Assembly (NCBI GenBank): GCA_022790855.1
Contig: JAAVYA010000028.1
Span: 124,001-188,000, forward strand
Direction of reading: 5' to 3'
Length of the DNA: 64,000 nucleotides
Source: Lachnospiraceae bacterium
Lineage (GTDB): Bacteria > Bacillota > Clostridia > Lachnospirales > Lachnospiraceae
Position 1 is the first letter of the stretch, and each line of letters begins with the position of its first letter. Both the position numbers and the translations under genes were made by a program. Below the pieces are notes generated by a model. That model saw only the letters and a list, made by a program, of their open reading frames with translations, searched no databases and was not told where the DNA came from. Positions 1 through 9,689 of the stretch are shown piece after piece.

Positions 1-1
1 A

Positions 2-1003
2 GGAAAAACGTCTGAAGAAGCGAAGACTCCTGGAGATACCGAGAAGCAGGAGGAAGAACAGCCCAAAGAAGAGCAGACTGCTTCAGAGTGGACAACAAAG
101 CTCATGCCTAACGTTGAGGAGTATTTGAATATCCGCGGAGAAGCCAATGAGGAAGCAGAGGTGCTCGGCAAGCTTCGCAGAGGCGATGCCGCAGATATTA
201 TAGAACGTGGAGAGGAATGGAGCAAAATCTCTTCCGGAAGCGTGGAAGGCTATGTAAAGAATGAATTCTGTGTTTTTGATGAAGCAGCAGAAACGATGGC
301 TTATGAACTGGGAACCGTATATGCCACGGCATCTACCGGAGGATTGCGTGTACGGGCACAGGCAAATTCAGAAGAAGAGACTGAGATTGTCCATGTCCTG
401 GAAGAAGGCGAAAAAATAAAAGTTGATACTGAAGCAGAAGCACCGGAAGGCTGGGTAGCTGTAAAAAATTCCGATACTACAGCTTATGTAAGTGCAGAGT
501 TTGTAACGGTTGAGTTAAAGCTGGGAAAAGCTATTTCTATTGAAGAAGAGCGGGAAGCAATTCGCAGGGCAGAAGAAGAAGCTGCTGCAAAACAGAGAGA
601 AGCCCAGAAGTCTTCCTCTTCCCAGACCTCCAGCAGCGGAACTCAGCAGAGAGGAGCAGTGGCGGCTTCTTATGATGACGTAACTCTTTTGGGAGCGTTG
701 ATCCAATGCGAAGCAGGTGGAGAATGTTACGAAGGACAGGTGGCAGTAGGCGCTGTTGTAATGAATCGCTTGAGAAGAGGATATGCCGGAAGCATTTATG
801 GCGTTATCTATCAGAGCGGCCAGTTTTCCCCGGCATCCAGCGGAGCCTTGGCAAATGTGTTGGCAAACGGTGTCAACGGAAGCTGCCTGTCTGCCGCACA
901 GGAGGCGATTAACGGGGCCGATAACGTAGGCGGGGCAACCCAATTCCGCAGCGCAAGTTCCGGGCAAGCCGGAATTGTTATTGGCAACCATGTATTTTAT
1001 TAA
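2..1003 (+). CDS. SH3-domain cell-wall hydrolase (SleB/CwlJ type), 5' end missing
   Basis: The frame is open to the left edge, so the start and any signal peptide lie outside the window; the first ATG at 104 is internal. Visible order: an acidic Glu/Lys-rich linker, a bacterial SH3 repeat (ending near GYVKNEF), a second SH3 repeat (GLRVRAQAN to AYVSAEFV), a charged coiled-coil-like linker, then a C-terminal Hydrolase_2 domain with the typical ALIQCEAGGE start, VVMNRL and a terminal GNHVFY. This family hydrolyses peptidoglycan (spore-cortex lytic or vegetative wall enzymes) outside the membrane; SH3 repeats usually bind wall. A strong terminator follows at 1025. The exact bond cleaved is not evident from sequence. 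Confidence 0.85.
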   Translation, partial: GKTSEEAKTPGDTEKQEEEQPKEEQTASEWTTKLMPNVEEYLNIRGEANEEAEVLGKLRRGDAADIIERGEEWSKISSGSVEGYVKNEFCVFDEAAETMAYELGTVYATASTGGLRVRAQANSEEETEIVHVLEEGEKIKVDTEAEAPEGWVAVKNSDTTAYVSAEFVTVELKLGKAISIEEEREAIRRAEEEAAAKQREAQKSSSSQTSSSGTQQRGAVAASYDDVTLLGALIQCEAGGECYEGQVAVGAVVMNRLRRGYAGSIYGVIYQSGQFSPASSGALANVLANGVNGSCLSAAQEAINGADNVGGATQFRSASSGQAGIVIGNHVFY

Positions 1004-1024
1004 AAAAATGTATAAAAATAATCA

Positions 1025-1069
1025 TATGGTATTCCAAGAAGGAGTTTGCTTTTTGGAATACCATATTTT
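1025..1069 (+). terminator. Rho-independent terminator after the hydrolase
   Basis: A perfect 13-bp stem (TATGGTATTCCAA at 1025-1037, complement at 1053-1065) is followed by a T-rich run. Confidence 0.85.
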
Positions 1070-1073
1070 ATTC

Positions 1074-1109
1074 GTTACTATTTACGGTCCAGGAGCCGTG
1101 AATAGCAAC
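1074..1109. repeat. Intergenic imperfect palindrome, REP-like
   Basis: GTTACTATTTACGG (1074-1087) pairs with CCGTGAATAGCAAC (1096-1109) around an 8-nt loop. The two mismatches against a perfect inverted repeat are both G:U-compatible. It lies in non-coding space with no T-run, so it is not an obvious terminator. Confidence 0.5.
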
Positions 1110-1141
1110 TTTGATACCGGACGGCAATGAAGAAATTGGTA

Positions 1142-1171
1142 TTGTTCTTGTAATCTTAGTAGAATTATAGT
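1142..1171 (+). promoter_or_regulatory. Probable sigma-A promoter of nfeD/SPFH
   Basis: TTGTTC (1142-1147), an 18-nt spacer and TATAGT (1166-1171) lie 44 nt ahead of the NfeD-like start. Confidence 0.45.
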
Positions 1172-1215
1172 AATATGATAAAAAGAAGCCGGTCATCAGA
1201 AAAGGAGGCGGTCAA

Positions 1216-1650
1216 GTGGAAGGTATTTTTTGGTTGGCCATATTGATTTTAATGGTTGTGATTGAAATCATCACATTGGGTTTGACGACCATTTGGTTTG
1301 CCGGAGGAGCTCTTATAGCATTTTTGGCCAGTCTGGCGGGCGCAGGCTTGCCGGTGCAGGCGGTTTTGTTCTTTGTAGTATCCTTAGGCTTATTATTGGG
1401 AACGCGGCCTTTCGCTATGAAATATTTTAATAAGGACCGGACAAAGACGAATGCCGAGAGCTTGATCGGAGCGACGGCTGTAGTTATGGAGGATATTGAT
1501 AATCTACAGGCAGTAGGCCGGGTGCAGGTGAATGGTCAGGAATGGTCTGCCAGGTCCAGCAGCGGTTTTGGGATTCCGAAGGGAAAAACAGTTCTGGTTG
1601 AAGAGATCCGGGGCGTAAAATTAGTTGTAAAAGAAAAAATGGAGGAATAA
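1216..1650 (+). CDS. NfeD-family membrane protein
   Basis: 144 residues from a GTG start, chosen because AAAGGAGG (1201-1208) sits 7 nt upstream. There are two or three hydrophobic segments in the first 75 residues (IFWLAILILMVVIEI; IAFLASLAG; VLFFVVSLGLLLG) and then a small soluble domain (about 85-144) with the IGATAVVMEDI...GRVQVNGQEWSARS pattern of the NfeD OB-fold. NfeD proteins are encoded next to SPFH proteins and act with them at the membrane, probably in microdomain organisation or protein quality control. The SPFH gene follows after 2 nt, so the pair is translationally linked. Confidence 0.88.
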   Translation: MEGIFWLAILILMVVIEIITLGLTTIWFAGGALIAFLASLAGAGLPVQAVLFFVVSLGLLLGTRPFAMKYFNKDRTKTNAESLIGATAVVMEDIDNLQAVGRVQVNGQEWSARSSSGFGIPKGKTVLVEEIRGVKLVVKEKMEE

Positions 1651-1652
1651 CG

Positions 1653-2576
1653 ATGGGACCAATTATTGGAGTAGTAATATTAATTGTTTTTATTTTACTT
1701 ATTCTGGCGTCTTGTATTAAGATCGTACCTCAGGCTCACGCCATGGTAATTGAGCGGCTGGGCGGCTATCAGGGTACTTGGGGCGTGGGAATACATTTTA
1801 AGATGCCGTTTATTGACCGGGTTGCCAGAAGAGTGCTTCTGAAAGAGCAGGTTGTGGATTTTGCACCCCAGCCGGTTATTACCAAAGATAACGTAACGAT
1901 GCGGATAGATACGGTAGTGTTTTTTCAGATTACAGATCCGAAGCTATTTGCCTATGGGGTGGAGAATCCTATCATGGCGATTGAGAACCTGACCGCCACC
2001 ACATTGCGTAATATTATCGGAGATATGGAACTAGATGAGACATTGACTTCCAGAGAGACGATCAACACTAAAATGCGGGCATCCCTGGATGTGGCCACAG
2101 ACCCCTGGGGCATTAAGGTAAACCGTGTGGAATTAAAAAATATTATACCGCCCGCGGCGATTCAGGATGCAATGGAAAAGCAGATGAAAGCGGAACGGGA
2201 GCGCCGGGAGGCAATTCTCAAGGCAGAAGGAGAAAAGAAGTCCACGATTCTTGTGGCAGAAGGAAAGAAAGCATCTGCCATTCTGGATGCAGAGGCGGAA
2301 AAACAGGCGGCGATCCTGCGGGCAGAGGCTCAGAAGGAAGCTACGATCCGTGAGGCAGAAGGCCAGGCGGAAGCCATTCATAAAATTCAGCAGGCAAATG
2401 CGGATGGTCTTCGGTATCTGAAAGAAGCTGGGGCAGATCAAGCTGTATTGCAGTTGAAGAGCCTGGAGGCATTTGCAAAGGCGGCGGACGGAAAGGCGAC
2501 CAAGATTATTATTCCCTCGGAGATTCAGGGGATTGCCGGATTGGCGAAATCTGTCGTTGAGATAGCACAGAAATAA
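1653..2576 (+). CDS. SPFH/Band 7 (stomatin-like) protein
   Basis: 307 residues: one N-terminal membrane helix (about 4-22), a Band 7 domain (about 28-190; [16 protein letters not shown], typical of QmcA/stomatin proteins), and a long Ala/Glu-rich coiled coil (about 175-250) with repeated ILxAEGEK-like units, then a short hydrophobic C-terminus. Such proteins oligomerise on the inner face of the membrane and scaffold microdomains or proteases. Pairing with the NfeD gene is the standard arrangement. Length and domain order are normal. Confidence 0.9.
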   Translation: MGPIIGVVILIVFILLILASCIKIVPQAHAMVIERLGGYQGTWGVGIHFKMPFIDRVARRVLLKEQVVDFAPQPVITKDNVTMRIDTVVFFQITDPKLFAYGVENPIMAIENLTATTLRNIIGDMELDETLTSRETINTKMRASLDVATDPWGIKVNRVELKNIIPPAAIQDAMEKQMKAERERREAILKAEGEKKSTILVAEGKKASAILDAEAEKQAAILRAEAQKEATIREAEGQAEAIHKIQQANADGLRYLKEAGADQAVLQLKSLEAFAKAADGKATKIIIPSEIQGIAGLAKSVVEIAQK

Positions 2577-2595
2577 TTTTATAGGAGATAGAACC

Positions 2596-2626
2596 CGGGC
2601 TGTCTGCCTTATGACAGCCCGATTTA
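2596..2626 (+). terminator. Hairpin between the SPFH gene and argF, possible terminator
   Basis: A 9-bp GC-rich stem (CGGGCTGTC 2596-2604 with GACAGCCCG 2613-2621) is followed only by a weak T-rich stretch (ATTTAT). It could be a leaky terminator or an attenuator. Confidence 0.5.
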
Positions 2627-2661
2627 TCATTATAAGAGATAAGAAGCGGAAGGAGAACACC

Positions 2662-3651
2662 ATGAATTTAACGGGACGCAGTTTTTTGAAGCTGAAGGAT
2701 TTTACACCTGAGGAAATTACATATCTGATCGATTTGTCTGGAGAGTTGAAGGAGAAGAAAAAACAGGGAATCGCCCATGATGTTTTAAAAGGGAAAAATA
2801 TTGCCCTTATTTTTGAGAAAACAAGTACTCGAACCAGGTGCTCCTTTGAAGTAGCTGCCCATGATCTGGGGATGCATGTCACATATCTGGACCCCAGCGG
2901 ATCCCAGATTGGAAAAAAAGAAAGCATTCGGGATACGGCCCGTGTGCTGGGGAGAATGTTTGATGGAATAGAATATCGGGGATATGGACAGAAAATCGTA
3001 GAGGAATTGGCAAAATACGCCGGCGTTCCCGTATGGAATGGCCTGACCAATGAATTCCATCCTACTCAAATGCTCGCAGACGTGTTGACGATCAAAGAGA
3101 GATTTGGTTATTTAAAAGGAATCCGACTGGTATATATGGGGGACGCCCGTTATAATATGGGAAATTCCCTGATGGTAGTCTGTGCCAAGTTGGGAATGGA
3201 CTTTGTAGCTTGTACCAACAGACAATATTTTCCGGAAGAAGATCTGGTTGCTTATTGCCAGGATGTGGCGAAAGAGACCGGGGCTTCCATTACACTTACG
3301 GAGGATGTGGCGGAAGGAACGAAGGATGCAGATGTCATTTATACTGACGTATGGGTATCCATGGGAGAACCGGATGAAGTTTGGGAGACCAGGATACGGG
3401 AGCTTTCTCCGTATCAGGTCAATCAGAAAGCTATGGAACATGCGAAAGATTCCGCCATTTTTATGCATTGTCTTCCGGCTTTTCATGATTTGCAGACGGA
3501 GATTGGAAAGAAGATTTTTGAGAAGTTCGGGATTTCAGAAATGGAAGTTACGGATGAGGTATTTGAGAGCAGCCGTTCAGTTGTGTTTGATGAAGCGGAA
3601 AACAGGATGCATACCATCAAAGCAGTTATGTACGCTACGCTGAAAGGATGA
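2662..3651 (+). CDS. argF: Ornithine carbamoyltransferase
   Basis: Carbamoyl phosphate plus L-ornithine gives citrulline (arginine synthesis, or catabolism in reverse); cytosolic trimer. The ATG at 2662 has GGAGAA 5-10 nt upstream and begins [14 protein letters not shown], as in the family; the longer frame from 2611 would run through the upstream hairpin. Hallmarks in order: STRTRCSFE (carbamoyl-phosphate loop), [17 protein letters not shown] and [10 protein letters not shown] (HCLP, ornithine site). 329 residues, normal length. No other arginine gene is nearby, so an anabolic or catabolic role cannot be told. birA overlaps its stop by 4 nt. Confidence 0.95.
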   Translation: MNLTGRSFLKLKDFTPEEITYLIDLSGELKEKKKQGIAHDVLKGKNIALIFEKTSTRTRCSFEVAAHDLGMHVTYLDPSGSQIGKKESIRDTARVLGRMFDGIEYRGYGQKIVEELAKYAGVPVWNGLTNEFHPTQMLADVLTIKERFGYLKGIRLVYMGDARYNMGNSLMVVCAKLGMDFVACTNRQYFPEEDLVAYCQDVAKETGASITLTEDVAEGTKDADVIYTDVWVSMGEPDEVWETRIRELSPYQVNQKAMEHAKDSAIFMHCLPAFHDLQTEIGKKIFEKFGISEMEVTDEVFESSRSVVFDEAENRMHTIKAVMYATLKG

Positions 3652-4457
3652 AAGAGAATAAAATGGAACCCATGCTTCATAAGCGCCAGAGAACGAGCTG
3701 GCTGGGCAAAACTATTTATAGTTATGAAGAAATAGATTCTACCAATACAGAAGGAAAGCGGTTGGCGGAAAAAGGGGCGCCCCACGGGAGTGTCATACGT
3801 GCCCAGGTACAGACAGCGGGAAGAGGCAGGCGCGGACGCAGTTGGAGTTCCCCCAAAGATGCAGGAATCTGGTTCAGTATCATCTTAAGGCCGGACATTG
3901 CGCAAGAATCGGCCCCTGTTCTGACGTTGGCTGCGGCTATGGCTGTGGTCAGGGCAATCCGGCGGCTGCCAGGGGCAAAGCCTCAAATTAAATGGCCGAA
4001 TGATGTGGTGATGTCCGGGAAAAAAGTGTGCGGTATATTAACGGAAATGAGCCCCCAAAAAGAAGGCGTGGATTATATTGTGGTAGGTATTGGCATCAAT
4101 ATGAGACAGCAGGCGTTTCCGCCGGATATTATTGCAACTGCCACATCCCTGGAACAGGAGCTGCCAGAGACGGTTGTTTCTGGTGAAATGCTTTTTACTG
4201 CTGTGCTGGAAGCGTTTGAAACGTATTATGATAAATTTATGCAGACTGGTGATGCGAGTTTGTTTTTAGAAGAGTATCATGGAAGTCTGGCAAACAAAGA
4301 CAGGCAGGTAAAGGTATTGGATCCACAGGGCGATTATGAGGGGATTGCCAGAGGAATTAATAGGCGGGGAGAACTTTTGGTGGAACGGGAAGGAACTCTT
4401 AGCACAGTGAATGCCGGAGAGGTATCCGTCCGGGGCATCTACGGATATGCGCCTTAG
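3648..4457 (+). CDS. birA: Biotin--[acetyl-CoA-carboxylase] ligase (monofunctional BirA)
   Basis: Activates biotin to biotinyl-AMP and transfers it to carrier lysines. The catalytic domain covers nearly the whole protein: [18 protein letters not shown] (biotin/AMP loop), KWPNDV and VVGIGINM, then a C-terminal SH3-like cap. 269 residues. The N-terminal winged-helix DNA-binding domain of bifunctional BirA is absent, so it should not be the biotin repressor. The start ATG overlaps the argF stop (ATGA); an alternative ATG lies at 3663. It is coupled to the genes behind it. Confidence 0.93.
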   Translation: MKENKMEPMLHKRQRTSWLGKTIYSYEEIDSTNTEGKRLAEKGAPHGSVIRAQVQTAGRGRRGRSWSSPKDAGIWFSIILRPDIAQESAPVLTLAAAMAVVRAIRRLPGAKPQIKWPNDVVMSGKKVCGILTEMSPQKEGVDYIVVGIGINMRQQAFPPDIIATATSLEQELPETVVSGEMLFTAVLEAFETYYDKFMQTGDASLFLEEYHGSLANKDRQVKVLDPQGDYEGIARGINRRGELLVEREGTLSTVNAGEVSVRGIYGYAP

Positions 4458-4469
4458 AGGAGATCAGAT

Positions 4470-4814
4470 ATGGAAAGGAATGAGACGGTTCTCTGCGGAG
4501 CCAGCGTTTATACACAGAAATTTTATTTAAACGAACAGTTTAAAAGCCTGCCGGAAGGGATCCGGGAGGAATTACAAATTATGTGCGTACTGTATACAGA
4601 GGATGTGGGGGGCGTAATAAGGCTGGTTTTTGATGAGGAGGGAAACCTTCAGTTTGAAACAGACTGTGAAGAGGGCGATCTGCTTTATGATGAGATTGGA
4701 AGTATCTTAAAAATAAAGCAGCTTCAAAGGAACAGAATGGAATTGTTAGAATCTCTGGAGTTATATTACAAGGTATTTATACTGGGACAAGCATATAGCG
4801 GAGAGGATGTTTAG
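4470..4814 (+). CDS. Small acidic protein of unknown function (DUF6145-like)
   Basis: 114 residues, acidic, no signal peptide or membrane segment. A two-part alpha/beta pattern is visible: strands around [18 protein letters not shown] and a C-terminal helix ([21 protein letters not shown]). It resembles a family found next to coaX in Lachnospiraceae, which I believe is called DUF6145; the name is from memory. It sits 12 nt after birA and 8 nt before coaX, so it is co-transcribed. AGGAGA precedes the ATG. No function can be inferred beyond this linkage. Confidence 0.7.
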   Translation: MERNETVLCGASVYTQKFYLNEQFKSLPEGIREELQIMCVLYTEDVGGVIRLVFDEEGNLQFETDCEEGDLLYDEIGSILKIKQLQRNRMELLESLELYYKVFILGQAYSGEDV

Positions 4815-4822
4815 GTGAGAGT

Positions 4823-5602
4823 ATGCTGTTAGTGAGTGATGTTGGAAATACAAATTTAACCTTTGGGGTGTTTGACGGGGATCGGATTGTTTCGACCTTT
4901 CGTATGACCACAAAGCAGCCGAGAACATCGGATGAATATGGGATCCATCTTAGAAGTATGCTGCTTCATAATCATGTTCAGCCGGAGGAAATTGAGGATG
5001 TGATCATAGCGTCTGTTGTGCCAAATGTGATGCATTCTTTATTGAGCGCGACCATTAAGTATCTGGACAAGCAGGCCATTGTGGTAGAGCCGGGCATCAA
5101 GACGGGGATCCGTATCCTCGCGGAAAATCCCAAACAAGTAGGAGCGGATAAAATTGTGGACGCTGCGGCAGCCTTTGAATTGTATGGAGGGCCTGTTTTT
5201 GTGATTGATTTCGGTACGGCTACAACCTATGATTTTGTAGATGAATCCGGAGCCCTGGTATCTAGCGTGATCGCGCCTGGAATCCGAACTTCCGCCCAGG
5301 CATTGTGGCAGGCGGCGGCCAAGCTCCCGGAAATTGAAATTCGTAAGCCAGACAGTATTCTGGCAAAGGAAACTATCGCTTGTATGCAAGCAGGCATCGT
5401 GTTTGGCCAGATCGGTCAGACAGAGTATATTGTCAACCGCACAAAAGAGGAAACAGGACTAAAAGACTTAAAAGTGGTGGCGACCGGAGGACTTGGAAAA
5501 ATCATTGCCAATGAGACAGAGAGTATCGATATTTATGACCCAAATTTAACGCTGCAAGGGCTTCGTATTATTTACCATAAACAAAAGCGTGGAAAAGTAT
5601 GA
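4823..5602 (+). CDS. coaX: Type III pantothenate kinase
   Basis: ATP-dependent phosphorylation of pantothenate, the first step of CoA synthesis; cytosolic, potassium-dependent, ASKHA fold. Visible: [14 protein letters not shown] (phosphate loop, 6-19), [22 protein letters not shown] (the second acidic/phosphate motif) and [12 protein letters not shown], then ATGGLG. 259 residues, normal. The stop overlaps the dusB start (ATGA). The arrangement coaX-dusB-greA-lysS is a familiar conserved order in Firmicutes. Confidence 0.94.
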   Translation: MLLVSDVGNTNLTFGVFDGDRIVSTFRMTTKQPRTSDEYGIHLRSMLLHNHVQPEEIEDVIIASVVPNVMHSLLSATIKYLDKQAIVVEPGIKTGIRILAENPKQVGADKIVDAAAAFELYGGPVFVIDFGTATTYDFVDESGALVSSVIAPGIRTSAQALWQAAAKLPEIEIRKPDSILAKETIACMQAGIVFGQIGQTEYIVNRTKEETGLKDLKVVATGGLGKIIANETESIDIYDPNLTLQGLRIIYHKQKRGKV

Positions 5603-6591
5603 AGCCGTTAAAGATTGGCAATATTTCGCTGGATAATAATTTAATATTGGCGCCGATGGCAGGCGTCACGGATTTGCCTTTTCGTTTGCTATGCAAAGAA
5701 CAGGGCGCCGGGCTGATCTGCATGGAGATGGTAAGTGCAAAAGCTATTTTTTACCATAATAAAAATACGGAAGCCCTTCTGGAAATCAATCCGAAAGAAA
5801 AACCGGTGTCCTTGCAGTTATTTGGCTCAGATCCGGATATCATCAGTGAAATGGCAAAACGGATTGAGGAACGGCCCTTTGATATCCTGGATTTTAATAT
5901 GGGGTGCCCGGTACCCAAAGTGGTAAATAACGGCGAGGGTTCGGCCTTAATGAAACAGCCGAAGCTGGTAGCAGAGATTTTGAGAAAAACGGTGCAGGCG
6001 ATTCAAAAGCCTGTGACGATAAAAATCCGTAAGGGGTTTGACGATTCTTCTGTAAATGCAGTGGAAATTGCCAGGATTGCCGAGGCCTGCGGTGTTTCAG
6101 CCATTGCTGTCCATGGCAGGACCAGAGAGCAATACTATTCCGGAACAGCGGACTGGGACATCATACGCCAGGTAAAAGAGGCCGTGTCCATTCCAGTGAT
6201 TGGAAATGGGGATATTACCGGGCCAAAGGATGTGGTCCGCATGGAAAAAGAAACAGGCTGCGACGGCTTTATGATTGGCCGCGGCGCCAGAGGGAATCCC
6301 TGGATTTTCAGACAAATCCGGGAGTTTTTTGAAACTGGCGCAGAACCCTTTGCACCTACTTGGGAAGAAGTAACGGATACGATTTTGCGGCATGCCAGAA
6401 TGCAGTTACAGGTAAAAGGAGAATATACAGGGATTCGGGAGATCCGCAAGCATGCGGCTTGGTATACCAGCGGATATCATAATTCTGCCAAGCTTCGGGG
6501 AAGGATCAATGAAATAGAAACGTATCAGCAATTGGAGGAATTATTCCAACGCCTTTCGTCATATAATGAAGAAAAAAGGACAAGGGCGTGA
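5599..6591 (+). CDS. dusB: tRNA-dihydrouridine synthase
   Basis: FMN enzyme that reduces uridine in tRNA to dihydrouridine with NADPH. TIM barrel with [12 protein letters not shown] (FMN start), [10 protein letters not shown] (catalytic Cys), [33 protein letters not shown] and [14 protein letters not shown] (FMN phosphate), then the helical tRNA-binding domain. 330 residues, typical. Overlaps coaX by 4 nt and the next gene by 1 nt, so translation is coupled. Confidence 0.94.
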   Translation: MKPLKIGNISLDNNLILAPMAGVTDLPFRLLCKEQGAGLICMEMVSAKAIFYHNKNTEALLEINPKEKPVSLQLFGSDPDIISEMAKRIEERPFDILDFNMGCPVPKVVNNGEGSALMKQPKLVAEILRKTVQAIQKPVTIKIRKGFDDSSVNAVEIARIAEACGVSAIAVHGRTREQYYSGTADWDIIRQVKEAVSIPVIGNGDITGPKDVVRMEKETGCDGFMIGRGARGNPWIFRQIREFFETGAEPFAPTWEEVTDTILRHARMQLQVKGEYTGIREIRKHAAWYTSGYHNSAKLRGRINEIETYQQLEELFQRLSSYNEEKRTRA

Positions 6592-7163
6592 TGTGGTTGA
6601 GGGACATATTCCAACGTTTCAAGCGTAGGAAGAGTCGGAAGAAAACAGCGGAAGAACAAGAAGAACAGGGGAAGAAGGAAAATCCTTATTTACCCTACAT
6701 CCGGGAAATTATCAGCCAGATACTTCCCCAAAGGGGACTGGATTATGGAAGGATGCGTCTTCTGATCATAGATACGGATACAGAGCCGGAATCGGTATTT
6801 TGGGAAGACGATGTGATGGCAGCACTGGAAGAACTGTCTCCGGATTTGAATTTCTTAACGATTCTAACGGATCGGTCTGCATATTTTCAGGAATATGTTG
6901 AGACAATGTATGAAGAAAACGGTTTGCTTGTCTGCATGGATGAAAAAAATTGCCAGAGCCAGTACAGAGCCAATACGGTGCTGGATTTTGAGCAGAGAGG
7001 AAAGCTGTGGGAGCTGGAATTGCAGGAGCCCTTTGTTTACCTCCCCATCTATAAAAAAAGCTGGCAAACCGGGGAAAATCTTGACATTTTTGTACCTATC
7101 GGGTATAATACTGTGACTGTAAAAGGAATTCTTGCAGTAGAGAGAAGAGGAAGGATGTTATAA
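6591..7163 (+). CDS. Conserved-looking protein of unknown function between dusB and greA
   Basis: 190 residues from the ATG at 6591, which overlaps the dusB TGA; a GTG one codon earlier is also possible. A basic N-terminal stretch (FQRFKRRKSRKK) and an acidic Glu/Gln segment come first, then an alpha/beta body with hydrophobic strands (MRLLIIDT; LNFLTILT; NGLLVCM; LDIFVPIGYNTVTVKGILAVERR). No signal peptide or membrane helix. I do not recognise a named family. Coupling to dusB and the short gap to greA suggest a housekeeping role. Confidence 0.75.
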   Translation: MWLRDIFQRFKRRKSRKKTAEEQEEQGKKENPYLPYIREIISQILPQRGLDYGRMRLLIIDTDTEPESVFWEDDVMAALEELSPDLNFLTILTDRSAYFQEYVETMYEENGLLVCMDEKNCQSQYRANTVLDFEQRGKLWELELQEPFVYLPIYKKSWQTGENLDIFVPIGYNTVTVKGILAVERRGRML

Positions 7164-7169
7164 ATAGTT

Positions 7170-7649
7170 ATGGAAAAGAAAAATATCTTGACATATGAAG
7201 GCTTGCAAAAGCTTGAGAATGAATTACATGATTTGAAAGTAGTCAAACGAAAAGAAGTGGCTGAGAAGATAAAGGAAGCAAGAGAGCAGGGCGACCTTTC
7301 GGAGAATGCGGAATACGACGCGGCAAAGGACGATCAGCGCGATATTGAAGCAAGAATTGAAGAGATTGAAAAAATCCTCAAAAATGCAGAGGTTGTGGTA
7401 GAAGACGAAGTAGACCTGGATAAAATTAACATTGGCTGTAAAGTAAGGATTTATGACTGTGAATTTGAAGAAGAATTGGAATATAAAATTGTAGGTTCCA
7501 CAGAGGCTAATAGCCTTCAAGGTAAGATTTCCAACGAATCTCCGGTAGGAAAAGCGCTGATCGGCGCAAAGGTGGGAGAGACTGTGAAAGTAGAGACCCA
7601 GGCCGGAGTCTTGGAATATAAGGTTTTGGAGATCCAGCGTTCTAATTAA
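7170..7649 (+). CDS. greA: Transcription elongation factor GreA
   Basis: Stimulates RNA polymerase to cleave backtracked transcripts. The N-terminal coiled coil (about 1-75) carries LSENAEYDAAKDDQ, whose acidic tip residues enter the secondary channel; the C-terminal FKBP-like domain (about 80-159) has EEELEYKIVGSTEAN and SPVGKALIGAKVGE. 159 residues, standard. Seven nt after the preceding stop and 45 nt before lysS. Confidence 0.96.
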   Translation: MEKKNILTYEGLQKLENELHDLKVVKRKEVAEKIKEAREQGDLSENAEYDAAKDDQRDIEARIEEIEKILKNAEVVVEDEVDLDKINIGCKVRIYDCEFEEELEYKIVGSTEANSLQGKISNESPVGKALIGAKVGETVKVETQAGVLEYKVLEIQRSN

Positions 7650-7694
7650 CAGTGAATCTAAGATGCGGTACTCGTGAAGAAGAGGAGAGAAGAG

Positions 7695-9602
7695 ATGGCG
7701 GGAAAAAGTCAAAATGTGCAGGAGCAGGATGTCAATCAGTTGTTGAAGGTGCGCAGGGATAAACTGAAAGAACTTCAGGAAAGCGGCAGAGACCCTTTTC
7801 TGATTACAAAATATGATGTAACCCATCACAGTAAGGATATTAAGGAGAAGTTTGACAGCTTAGAGGGGCAGCAGGTATCTGTTGCGGGAAGGATTATGTC
7901 CAAACGTGTGATGGGAAAAGCTTCTTTTTGCCATATCCAGGATTTAAAAGGGGATATTCAGTCTTATGTTGCCAGGGACAGCCTGGGCGAAGAACCCTAC
8001 AAGGACTTCAAGAAATTAGATGTAGGAGATATCGTGGGAATTAACGGTGAAGTATTTAAGACAAAGACCGGAGAGATTTCCATCCATGCATCTAAGATTA
8101 CATTATTGTCAAAGAGCCTGCAGATTCTGCCGGAAAAATTCCATGGCTTGACCAATACGGATATCCGTTATCGCCAGCGCTATGTGGACTTAATTATGAA
8201 TGCGGATGTAAAGGATACCTTTATTAAGCGCTCCAAAGTATTAAGTTCCATTCGGAGATATTTGGATGGTCAGGGCTTTATGGAAGTAGAGACTCCTATG
8301 CTGGTATCCAATGCCGGCGGCGCGGCAGCGCGTCCCTTTGAGACGCACTTTAATGCTTTGAACGAAGAGTTTAAGCTTCGCATTTCTCTGGAGCTGTATT
8401 TGAAGCGTCTGATTGTAGGCGGTATGGAACGTGTCTATGAAATCGGCCGGGTATTCCGGAATGAGGGCCTTGATACCAGACATAATCCGGAATTTACGTT
8501 GATGGAGCTGTATCAGGCATATACAGATTATCATGGCATGATGGATTTGACGGAGAATCTCTTCCGCTATGTTGCGAAAGAGGTAACAGGTTCCGAAGTA
8601 ATTACCTATGGCGGGAATGAGATGGATTTGTCCAAGCCCTTTGCCCGTATCACTATGATAGATGCTGTAAAGCAATATGCCAATGTGGACTTTGACGAGA
8701 TTGCGGATACGGCGGAAGCGAAGAAGGTAGCTGACCAGCATCATGTGGAATATGAAGACAGGCATGAAAAAGGCGATATTTTAAGCTTGTTCTTTGAAGA
8801 ATATGTAGAAGAACACTTGATTCAGCCTACGTTTGTCATAGACCATCCCATTGAGATATCGCCCCTTACGAAGAAAAAACCGGATAAGCCGGGATATGTG
8901 GAACGTTTCGAGCTTTTCATGAATGGCTGGGAGATGGCGAACGCCTATTCCGAGTTGAACGATCCCATAGATCAGCGTGAGCGCTTCGAGGCCCAGGAGA
9001 AGCTGTTTGCAGCCGGAGATGAGGAAGCAAACCATACGGACGAAGATTTCCTGAATGCATTATGCGTGGGAATGCCGCCCACAGGCGGAATTGGATATGG
9101 AATTGACCGATTGGTGATGATGCTGACGAATTCTCCTGCGATTCGGGATGTTTTACTCTTTCCGACAATGAAGACGCTGGATGGAAATGATAATGGAAAG
9201 AAGACGGAAAAAGCTCCGGAAAAGATTGATTTTTCCAATGTAAAGATTGAGCCGCTGTTTGAAGAAACCGTTGATTTTGATACCTTTGCAAAATCCGATT
9301 TCCGTGCGGTGAAAATATTAGCCTGCGAGGCGGTTCCCAAGTCCAAGAAGCTTTTGAAGTTCACTTTGGACGATGGGGTGCGCAAGGATCGTGTGATTTT
9401 AAGCGGAATTCACGAATACTATGAGCCGGAGGACCTGGTTGGCAAGACCGTAATCGCGATCGTAAATCTGCCTCCGAGAAATATGATGGGCATTGACTCC
9501 GAGGGTATGCTGATCTCTGCTGTCCACGAGGAGGACGGCCAGGAAGGATTGAATCTTTTGATGGTAGATGATCGGATTCCGGCAGGGGCAAAACTCTACT
9601 AA
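7695..9602 (+). CDS. lysS: Lysyl-tRNA synthetase, class II, with C-terminal tRNA-binding domain
   Basis: Charges tRNA-Lys. ATG 7695 is preferred over GTG 7674 because AGGAGAG lies just upstream. OB-fold anticodon domain (about 55-150, VAGRIMSKRVMGKASF), class II core with motif 1 (FMEVETPML), motif 2 (RVFRNEGLDTRHNPEFT) and motif 3 (GIGYGIDRLVMML). After about residue 520 a Lys-rich linker leads to an extra EMAP/Trbp111-like domain (FAKSDFRAVKILACE, KLLKFTLDDG, GIDSEGML), the module usually seen at the end of MetRS. Length 635 against about 500 for ordinary LysRS is explained by this addition. A terminator follows. Confidence 0.95.
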   Translation: MAGKSQNVQEQDVNQLLKVRRDKLKELQESGRDPFLITKYDVTHHSKDIKEKFDSLEGQQVSVAGRIMSKRVMGKASFCHIQDLKGDIQSYVARDSLGEEPYKDFKKLDVGDIVGINGEVFKTKTGEISIHASKITLLSKSLQILPEKFHGLTNTDIRYRQRYVDLIMNADVKDTFIKRSKVLSSIRRYLDGQGFMEVETPMLVSNAGGAAARPFETHFNALNEEFKLRISLELYLKRLIVGGMERVYEIGRVFRNEGLDTRHNPEFTLMELYQAYTDYHGMMDLTENLFRYVAKEVTGSEVITYGGNEMDLSKPFARITMIDAVKQYANVDFDEIADTAEAKKVADQHHVEYEDRHEKGDILSLFFEEYVEEHLIQPTFVIDHPIEISPLTKKKPDKPGYVERFELFMNGWEMANAYSELNDPIDQRERFEAQEKLFAAGDEEANHTDEDFLNALCVGMPPTGGIGYGIDRLVMMLTNSPAIRDVLLFPTMKTLDGNDNGKKTEKAPEKIDFSNVKIEPLFEETVDFDTFAKSDFRAVKILACEAVPKSKKLLKFTLDDGVRKDRVILSGIHEYYEPEDLVGKTVIAIVNLPPRNMMGIDSEGMLISAVHEEDGQEGLNLLMVDDRIPAGAKLY

Positions 9603-9635
9603 GATGTATTAAGAAAATGGCATAATCAACAAAGC

Positions 9636-9670
9636 AAATGGGCAGTTCCATAGTGGGATTGCCCATTTTT
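9636..9670 (+). terminator. Terminator of the birA-lysS run
   Basis: AAATGGGCA (9636-9644) pairs with TGCCCATTT (9660-9668), with the T-run starting inside the 3' arm. Confidence 0.85.
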
Positions 9671-9689
9671 AGAAATGAGGGTAACGGAA

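Noticed and set aside
2133-3050. Long minus-strand frame over the SPFH and argF genes
   Set aside because: Covers two well-supported genes on the other strand and crosses an intergenic hairpin.
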